From: Mycobacterium persicum
Lineage (GTDB): Bacteria; Actinomycetota; Actinomycetes; Mycobacteriales; Mycobacteriaceae
Reading direction: 5' to 3'
DNA: 43,711 nucleotides
Assembly: GCF_002086675.1 (NCBI RefSeq)
Contig: NZ_MVIF01000042.1
Coordinates: 1-43,711, forward strand
The notes below the pieces were generated by a model. It made no database searches and was not told the DNA's origin. It saw only the letters and a list, made by a program, of their open reading frames with translations. The position numbers were made by a program, and so were the translations under genes. Below are positions 40,301 to 43,711 of this stretch, in pieces; the first letter of the stretch is position 1; every line of letters starts with the position of its first letter.

Positions 40301-40919
40301 CTACCTGCCCTTTGAAGGTGCCGGCGCGGTGAGCAAGTGGGCCATCGCGTTGAAGAAGGAGCACAACCAGTTCGACCTCGCGACGGTCACCGACGTCATC
40401 CTGCATATCGAGTACACCGCACTGCCGGGAAGCGCCGCGCTGGCGGCCGCGGCCACCACCGCGTTGAATACGAAATTGCCCAAGAATGGCGCCCGGCTGC
40501 TTGCTCTTGACGCTGAATTCGCCGGCGCATGGTACCGATTCGAACACCCCGATGCCGGTGCGGAGCAGATCTTTGCCATTGACGTCGGCATGCAGCAGGT
40601 GCCATTTGCCATTCGGCGCGCGGCGGGATCAACCGGCCTGGTCGTCACGCGGGCCGACCTGGTGGTGGAAAGCGCCGCTACCCAGCCGTTCGACGTTCGC
40701 GTCGCCGGGCCGGGAAACGATTTGGGTGACAGCGTGCCGCTGACCGTCGACGGTAGCTTCGGTGACTTGTTCCATGCGGTGGTCACCCCCGGCCCCGGCA
40801 CCCCGGTGCTGGGCGCCTGGCAACTGTCGATCAAACGTCAGGCCGACGACGACTTCACCTCTCTGCCCGCCGGCCTGGTCACTCACGCCTATCTCGTCCT
40901 GCAGTTCGGTACGCCATGA
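31335..40919 (+). CDS. Tc toxin TcA (pentameric pore/injection subunit) with peptidoglycan-binding-like N-terminus
   Basis: This is a 3194-residue protein; GAAGGG lies 8 bases before the ATG. Residues 25-86, 97-156, 167-234 and 262-326 are four PG_binding_1-like repeats (e.g. FGASTRGAVLAFQKSAGLPETG). Residues 338-420 look like a transthyretin/carboxypeptidase-regulatory fold. The VRP1-like TcA segment CDCAHCASVYGPAAYLADLL begins at C910. The neuraminidase-like region opens YPENWIEPALRDDKSPFF at about 1770. The pore-forming domain (about 2600-2890) includes FDAIDERIAYFGGIPR and a coiled coil. The TcB-binding end has HPGHFQRRLRSVAISVPCVT. In known Tc toxins a TcA pentamer binds target cells and injects the TcC cargo. 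It overlaps the next gene by 4 bases. Confidence 0.93.
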   Translation: MPLDSKLKLDDIARLQTPGAAPTKHRVELLHQALGTLGLPVDPGEVDEAKLGKTTTAAVKVLQERAGLDQTGKFNKSTVDALKVHVEDQLLTATSYRAGRIQQLLTDAGVTVEAGELKTRTFGPSTRDQLKEFATQAGLRDDGLVTQDVITALRAHALTRKLSSKTQTSKLQKTMLRAARARNIDLHIDGTEMRTKELGPSTQAAIRTLQARFGLPATGTMDPETFDRVHAAAASKPRKPVLVSAPDPTALKPIPRALRLNATNKDVPVLQRTLAFLGHGVNETEFKETRFGASTRGAVLAFQKSAGLPETGHVDKVTLAALNQAVIRANPAAAATTARIRGTVRDTAWAGIKGASVELRTRAIGDAGVVLGQRTTLANGFFDLPYTPPVDAATGKSVSPLLLTVIYRDPAGAEIGRKNLVNPSPMAWANFTQGDRPYAGPSDYEVRLAAISAAAKGAPLILLTETADHPDISHVALACGLAQDDVMRMVLAARVSSKLAGGALDIAVVYAFLEQSLPPSLPAELLASTNEWELIDQLVENTANGIVFMESPLQEAALDSALAENLIPVTVGARRAAITAALAANRTAFALHKPLLVGNGNLASVLGTSSIPADQFDTVAEVFVTSRGFGAQFWADVNAALPGLDTQVQDFKQSVDVGLVVKNHLPTMTFMKEKIADPADTRVNSARDLAKLTPQEWSDYISANGNAIPDGTDGASLPARRETFARTLAAQSERIFPTVAFVAEVGRSTQTALTKVDQVAALVDAHEELNLRTDNVDGFVASNAIAVDDDVRADLRVLQRAHRLAPTAATGRALLDNHLHSSMQILSVGKAELVTKLGASGVDQPTALSIHGYAMFQYANVLQRLGDFRAEIHQSDPAAVVPQAVTAAERADLLGQIPDLELLFGPLDVCDCAHCASVYGPAAYLADLLRFLDAHPSQVAGRTVREILTDRRPDLVTTKLNCPNTETAVPYIDLVCEILEAAVTGADPDGQTTRPAEELRAVPEHQRDGAYDTLRTADFPMTGVFDLWQEDTRMLLEHLGVPRWRLMGVFGDPDADAASIAAEQLGISSHETSIITTAAATSVAQQKFWGLDPDRAEIPVLDVMGHAHLRYQQILVLRTLTWINPPGAPAPRQLARPVGSASLDDQRLTGITVDTLDRIHRLLRLWRHVPWDLWELDLLVRTARIGGGAVNGPALVALRDAAQLQSHLNVPVETLVSWFGDLPRQGRPDPADPTEAAMSAYAALFCNPAVLNPPDPAFAAPGGGALAADRHPALLAALSVTESELTQLLAKVGATFDVEHLSALVRWSTLARGLGMRVTELLALATLVESVVADPFAAPAALLEFLDVRDVIRTVGIAPAELDALLHARPDSPYLPGDDATTDAVRTLRESLRTAAPDSRAGAAISHVATTFGVPAEHAALLMNGLTVTGEPLATRFTDAAIDAHDDAGNYVTELSAAAQPALYTSYALLHKVVRLMHVHGVTALDDLRWLLDNAADVGVLAFGDLPVSAEPPADRFGDWLALARLRLLRATVPSAPEVLRLGSKPASTLAQLRTAAAGFGLSADDLAKLDGGRRAPYRDLSFLNRLCAAAAQIKRLGVSATTCFAWADRDTDAVQADIARQVRQAAKSKYEAAAWLSTVTPMQDNLRERKRDGLLAHLIEKSLRAESPSVTVDGKVYVNRKYWRNSEDVFNYFLIDVDMSACQLTSRIQEAISAVQTFVQRCLLNVEKPEVLISGAERADQVSLDAWSQWKWMKNYRIWEANRKIFLYPENWIEPALRDDKSPFFVELENELLQGDITDARAETALRHYLEKVHEVHDLEVVGMYHDVDDDSPFDNLPPSINRVHVVGRTRTDTPSYFYRSFDLNTGAWAAWERIDLDITGEHVVPVVYNRALHLFWLVITDKPQKVRRQPAAQQTTSTSDAPEPPKQLEIKLAWSVRREDGWSPRRVTPNPLVHPWQRPAGSYTLKPRYKSRENQLWLDLYVSTSLEFNNTKFYDPYTGQFAYLTGTRFDETARPWHSSSFVFDGNVVATKLKPLRGHYHVLDAAGLASPTLTQTTSYQYVHDAADDRGRMVLALTGGYEIAPRMALPEGMHFQTNRLVNNTYKMNSGRLSVLESGASVALLNAARTPFSLSFSTHHVQLDTAAYERSPFFYSDTGRTYFVESEWVTVQQSSTEAVQRLRYRFAPFSHQYTALFLRELNRGGVPGLLRRAIQRFPQTFYPTNSFNFGSYQPTSAAIAEPTAQTDIVDFSPRGATSIYNWELFFHAPFLIACKLTANQRFEEAMKWFHYVFDPTDTEQLSAPQRFWVTKPFFDMGDAEIRKQRIQSILDNVESHAPEVRAWKNDPFKPFLVARTRPVAFQKAVVMKYIDNLIAWGDQLYRMDTLESINEARMLYVLAHELLGRRPEHVPAAPRADQSYAELTASSPLDPFGNKRVDVLLENFVARPATVVDAPPGTPPLPELPLLYFGIPANDQLEQYWTTVEGRLFQIRHCMNLAGQVRQLPPFAPPIDPAVLVRAVAAGVDLDSVLAPSGAAASPYRFRTLVGKALEVCAEVRVLGQQMIGALEKRDAEALALLTAGNDVALQDAITLIRKQQITEANLAAAAMEKGFDAIDERIAYFGGIPRMNDWETAGVVVHGLGLISEILATVLSAVAGPSHLIPQIEAGAAGFGGSPTLTVKFGGTNVGSAASSFAALFNGLAGILHQGGHMLETQGMYTRQHDRNQHEFTVAQKDRAHLSAQLEASKVRITIAEKELEAHELHIDHVGATAEYLKSKYTNQQLYDWMVGQLATVYFRAYQLAFDLGKQAERAFEYELGADPSRPTFVQFGYWDSLKKGLLAGERLTADLRRMEAAYLDTNRRRLELTRSFSLAAIDPMALVALRSSGSCNVTFGEWLYDLDHPGHFQRRLRSVAISVPCVTGPYTNVNATLTLTGNGVRLIDDPGGDYGDPLVTEDARRFAAENVPVTMIATSHGRADSGMFDVRGDDDRYLPFEGAGAVSKWAIALKKEHNQFDLATVTDVILHIEYTALPGSAALAAAATTALNTKLPKNGARLLALDAEFAGAWYRFEHPDAGAEQIFAIDVGMQQVPFAIRRAAGSTGLVVTRADLVVESAATQPFDVRVAGPGNDLGDSVPLTVDGSFGDLFHAVVTPGPGTPVLGAWQLSIKRQADDDFTSLPAGLVTHAYLVLQFGTP

Positions 40920-41260
40920 TCCGCGCGGCAGCCGCGATGGCCGAACTCATTGTCCGAGCGTGCGATCCGGAGGAAGTCCTGCTCTTCGGATCGTTCGCGA
41001 AAGGCCGGCAGCGCGAGCACAGCGACATCGATCTGCTCGTCATCACCGCCAAGCGCGCCTCCGACGCGCTGCGCCACGAGTTGCGGGATCTGCTGCTGTC
41101 CTTCCCGGTCTCGGTGGACGTGCGGTTGCTAACCCCGGACGAGGCCCGGGCCGCATGGGCCGACCGCGGGTGTTTCCTACAGTCGATCCTGTCCAGCGCG
41201 GTGCCACTGTACGTGCGCGGTGAGCGATCAATCGTGCGGGAATTGGCCGCGAATCCTTGA
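40916..41260 (+). CDS. Minimal nucleotidyltransferase (MntA/Pol-beta superfamily)
   Basis: This 114-residue protein starts with an ATG that overlaps the TcA stop (ATGA), a clear sign of coupling. It is a stand-alone Pol-beta-type nucleotidyltransferase: LLFGSFAKGRQ (GS at 25-26), D37xD39 in HSDIDLLVI and a third acid, D68, in VSVDVRLL, so the catalytic triad is complete. Relatives include MntA antitoxins, which AMPylate a HEPN toxin; no HEPN gene is nearby. Here it could modify the toxin, protect the producer or modify a host factor. All of these are inference. C-terminal half is helical and short. Confidence 0.85.
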   Translation: MIRAAAAMAELIVRACDPEEVLLFGSFAKGRQREHSDIDLLVITAKRASDALRHELRDLLLSFPVSVDVRLLTPDEARAAWADRGCFLQSILSSAVPLYVRGERSIVRELAANP

Positions 41261-41379
41261 CCCGATGACTTTCCGCGTTGTACTTTGAAGGTCCGGAGGA
41301 ACTTAAAGTCATTGTATTGGGGTGTTGAATTAGTCGCAGGACAAATTGCACTGTCATAAAAAGCCTTCGTTACTAGATT

Positions 41380-41411
41380 GAGACCTCGCTCGCCGGGGCT
41401 CTTTCGCTTTT
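41380..41411 (+). terminator. Possible terminator after the Tc operon
   Basis: GAGACC and GGGGCTC pair with one mismatch around a TCGCTCGCC loop, followed by TTTCGCTTTT. It lies 120 bases past the nucleotidyltransferase stop in an AT-richer stretch (41261-41411) between convergent genes. It is a weak but plausible intrinsic terminator. I see no gene in the 208-base gap. Confidence 0.35.
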
Positions 41412-41468
41412 AGGGCCAAAATCGAGCGCGGCCCGCGGCTCTTCGGCACCCGAAACGGCGCTCGGCGC

Positions 41469-42563
41469 CTAGTTCAGCTTGCGGTTTGCCGCCGACGTTG
41501 CCGTGATGGTGGCGCTGCCGAGCACCTCGTCACCGGCGGGATCCGGCCGATAGAGCACCACCGTCTGGCCGCGGGCCACGCCGCGCAGCGGCGCATGCAA
41601 TCGCACCATCAGCTCATCACCAACCAATTCGACTGTCGCACTTACCGTTTCACCGTGGGCACGCACCTGCACCGCGCACTCGAGCGGACCTGTCGGTGCG
41701 GCTCCGGCGGTGAACACCGGCGCTCGTCCGCTCAGCGCGTGCACGTCGAGCTCGGACACGTCCCCCACGCGAACGGTCGCGGTGTCGGCGTCGATCGCGG
41801 TGACGTAGCGCGGGCGGCCATCGGGACCGGGTCCCGGAATACCGAGGCCTTTGCGCTGGCCGATGGTGAACCCGTGCACTCCGTCATGGGTGGCCAGCAC
41901 GGAGCCGTCCGCATCGACGACGACGCCGCGGCGAACGCCGATGCGCGCACCGAGGAACGCCCGGGTGTCGCCGGAGGGAATGAAGCAGATGTCGTGGCTG
42001 TCGGGTTTGTCGGCTACCGCCAGGCCGCGGCGGGCCGCCTCCGCCCGAATCTGCGACTTGGGAGTGTCCCCGATCGGGAACAGCGCATGGCGCAGCTGCC
42101 GCGCGGTCAGCACGGCCAGCACATAGGACTGGTCCTTGTCGCGGTCGACGGCGCGCCGCAGCCGCCCATCCGACAGCCGGGCATAGTGGCCGGTGGCCAC
42201 CGCATCGAAGCCCAGCGCCAGCGCCCGGGTCAGCAGTGCCGAGAACTTGATCCGCTGATTGCATCGGACGCAGGGATTGGGTGTTTCGCCGCGGGCGTAG
42301 GACGACACGAAGTCGTCGATCACGTCTGCGCTGAACTTCTCGGCGAAATCCCAGACATAGAACGGTATTCCGAGTACATCGGCGACCCGGCGGGCGTCCG
42401 CTGCGTCCTCTTTGGAGCAACAGCCCCGCGATCCGGTGCGCAGCGTTCCGGGCGCCGTCGACAGCGCCAGGTGCACACCGACCACGTCGTGTCCGGCATC
42501 GACCATGCGGGCGGTGGCGACCGACGAGTCGACACCGCCGCTCATCGCGGCGAGAACCTTCAC
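41469..42563 (-). CDS. mnmA: tRNA-specific 2-thiouridylase
   Basis: MnmA (364 residues from GTG 42563) adds sulfur to U34 of Lys, Glu and Gln tRNAs. The PP-loop MSGGVDSSV is near the N-terminus, for ATP adenylation of the uridine. Catalytic cysteines sit in PNPCVRCNQ and [20 protein letters not shown] and [14 protein letters not shown] are further family segments. Its GTG overlaps the iscS stop (GTGA), so the sulfur donor enzyme and the acceptor are translationally coupled. The longer upstream frame lies inside iscS and is rejected. The C-terminal tail is shorter than in M. tuberculosis. Confidence 0.96.
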   Translation of the reverse strand: MKVLAAMSGGVDSSVATARMVDAGHDVVGVHLALSTAPGTLRTGSRGCCSKEDAADARRVADVLGIPFYVWDFAEKFSADVIDDFVSSYARGETPNPCVRCNQRIKFSALLTRALALGFDAVATGHYARLSDGRLRRAVDRDKDQSYVLAVLTARQLRHALFPIGDTPKSQIRAEAARRGLAVADKPDSHDICFIPSGDTRAFLGARIGVRRGVVVDADGSVLATHDGVHGFTIGQRKGLGIPGPGPDGRPRYVTAIDADTATVRVGDVSELDVHALSGRAPVFTAGAAPTGPLECAVQVRAHGETVSATVELVGDELMVRLHAPLRGVARGQTVVLYRPDPAGDEVLGSATITATSAANRKLN

Positions 42564-43711
42564 CACGAGGCTCCCGCGGCTGCCAGGGCGGCGCCGCGAG
42601 CGCGGGCCACCGCACCGGGCAGGACCCGCAATGCCGCATCGACATCCGCGTCGACACTGGTGTGCCCCAGGGAGAGACGCAGCGACCCACGAGCACTGGC
42701 GGGATCGGCGCCCATCGCGACCAACACGTGCGAGGGCTGGGCCACACCGGCGGTGCAAGCCGAACCGGTCGAACACTCGATCCCGTTGGCGTCCAACAAC
42801 ATCAGCAGCGCATCACCCTCACATCCGCCAAAGGTGAAGTGCGCGTTGCCCGGAAGCCGCAACGGGTCGCGAGCACCGTTGAGACACACGTCGTCGATTT
42901 GGGCGAGCACCCCCTCGACCAGGCGGTCGCGCAGCAGCCGCAGCCGCGCGCTGTTGGCCTCCAGGCCGTCCACGGCGAGTTGCGCGGCGGTGGCCATTCC
43001 CGCCGCTCCGGCGACGTCGGGAGTGCCGGAGCGGATATCGCGTTCCTGGCCCCCGCCGTGCAGCAACGGCACACAGGCGACGTTGCGGCGCAGCAACAGC
43101 GCGCCGACGCCGGGCGGACCGCCGAACTTGTGCGCCGCCACACTCATCGCCGACAATGTGCTCGCACCGAAGTCGACCGATACCTGTCCCACGGCCTGAA
43201 TCGCGTCGCTGTGCATGGGCACGCCGAACTCGGCGGCGACGGCGGCCAGTTCGGCCGTCGGCATGATGGTGCCGACCTCGTTGTTGGCCCACATCACCGA
43301 CACCAGCGCGACGTCGTCATGGCTACGCAGCACCTCACGCAGCGCGGATGCCGACACCGAGCCGTCGTGCGCGGTAGGCAGCCAGGTCACGTCGGCGCCC
43401 TCGTGCTCGACGAGCCAGTCCACCGCGTCGAGTACGGCGTGGTGCTCCACCCGCGAGGTGACGATGCGCCGACGGCCCGGCTGCTCGTCACGGCGCGCCC
43501 AATAGATCCCCTTGACGGCCAGGTTGTCGCTCTCGGTACCGCCGGCGGTGAAGATCACCTCCGAGGGGCGGGCGCCGAGCTTGTCCGCGATCAGCTCCCG
43601 GGATTCCTCGATCCGCCGGCGCGCCGTCCGCCCCGTGGTGTGCAGCGACGAAGCATTGCCGACGGTGCCGAGCGCGGCCGTCATCGCCTCGATGGCGGCG
43701 GGGTGCATCGG
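42560..43711 (-). CDS. iscS: Cysteine desulfurase (NifS/IscS class), N-terminus cut off
   Basis: This PLP enzyme takes sulfur from cysteine as a persulfide for tRNA thiolation and Fe-S assembly. The window ends about 11 residues short of the expected start (the family begins with a YLDHAATTP-type strand), so the first visible Met in MHPAAIEAM is internal. The PLP lysine is in [11 protein letters not shown] and the catalytic cysteine in [23 protein letters not shown] and [10 protein letters not shown] also match. It is directly upstream of, and overlapping with, mnmA, its sulfur acceptor. Confidence 0.95.
   Translation of the reverse strand, partial: PMHPAAIEAMTAALGTVGNASSLHTTGRTARRRIEESRELIADKLGARPSEVIFTAGGTESDNLAVKGIYWARRDEQPGRRRIVTSRVEHHAVLDAVDWLVEHEGADVTWLPTAHDGSVSASALREVLRSHDDVALVSVMWANNEVGTIMPTAELAAVAAEFGVPMHSDAIQAVGQVSVDFGASTLSAMSVAAHKFGGPPGVGALLLRRNVACVPLLHGGGQERDIRSGTPDVAGAAGMATAAQLAVDGLEANSARLRLLRDRLVEGVLAQIDDVCLNGARDPLRLPGNAHFTFGGCEGDALLMLLDANGIECSTGSACTAGVAQPSHVLVAMGADPASARGSLRLSLGHTSVDADVDAALRVLPGAVARARGAALAAAGASW

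Noticed and set aside
42564..42776. 71-codon extension of mnmA
   Set aside because: It lies inside iscS. The PP-loop should be near the N-terminus, as it is from GTG 42563.

Overview
The window is a high-GC chromosomal segment of a Mycobacterium species. Its core genes follow the order of the M. tuberculosis Rv3001c–Rv3025c interval: ilvC, ilvN and ilvB (branched-chain amino acid synthesis), a cfp6-like PH protein, a DoxX-family membrane protein, the lipoprotein lppZ, a flavin reductase, gatB, pfkA, gatA and gatC, an ACT-domain protein, ligA, an Rv3015c-like MetE-fold protein, the lipoprotein lpqA, mnmA and iscS. The assignment rests on gene order, protein lengths, the lppZ/lpqA lipoproteins and typical mycobacterial protein sequences. 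The species cannot be named from this sequence.

Bases 1–4190 are accessory: a VapBC toxin–antitoxin pair, a WrbA-like flavoprotein, two small mycobacterial hypothetical genes, a MazEF-type pair with a DUF3018-like antitoxin and two operator-like palindromes, and at least one gene broken by several frameshifts. Bases 4191–7794 hold the ilvBNC operon on the minus strand. It is preceded by an 11-codon leader peptide rich in Leu/Val, a perfect 12-bp inverted repeat and an intrinsic terminator, which together look like a transcription attenuator. Bases 7951–22972 are conserved core genes, with two additions relative to M. tuberculosis: an EspI/MinD-like ATPase between gatB and pfkA, and a luciferase-like oxidoreductase between the ACT-domain gene and ligA. 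Several intergenic gaps carry long imperfect palindromes.

The outstanding feature is at 23423–41260, between lpqA and mnmA. In M. tuberculosis this interval holds the esxQ–PPE46–esxR/esxS–PPE47/48 genes; here it holds a complete ABC-type Tc toxin locus. The first gene is a 2631-residue natural TcB–TcC fusion (SpvB, FG-GAP and TcdB middle domains, RHS shell, variable C-terminal payload). The second is a 3194-residue TcA with four peptidoglycan-binding-like repeats and a transthyretin-like domain at its N-terminus. The third is a 114-residue minimal nucleotidyltransferase that overlaps the TcA stop codon by 4 bases. The payload ends in a Gly-rich linker and a glycine-zipper hydrophobic tail and matches no enzyme I recognise. 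No lysis, holin, chaperone or transposase gene is visible in the locus. The three genes probably form one operon making an injectable toxin complex with an unusual cell-wall-binding-like front end, a possibly membrane-active cargo and a nucleotidyltransferase of unknown role.
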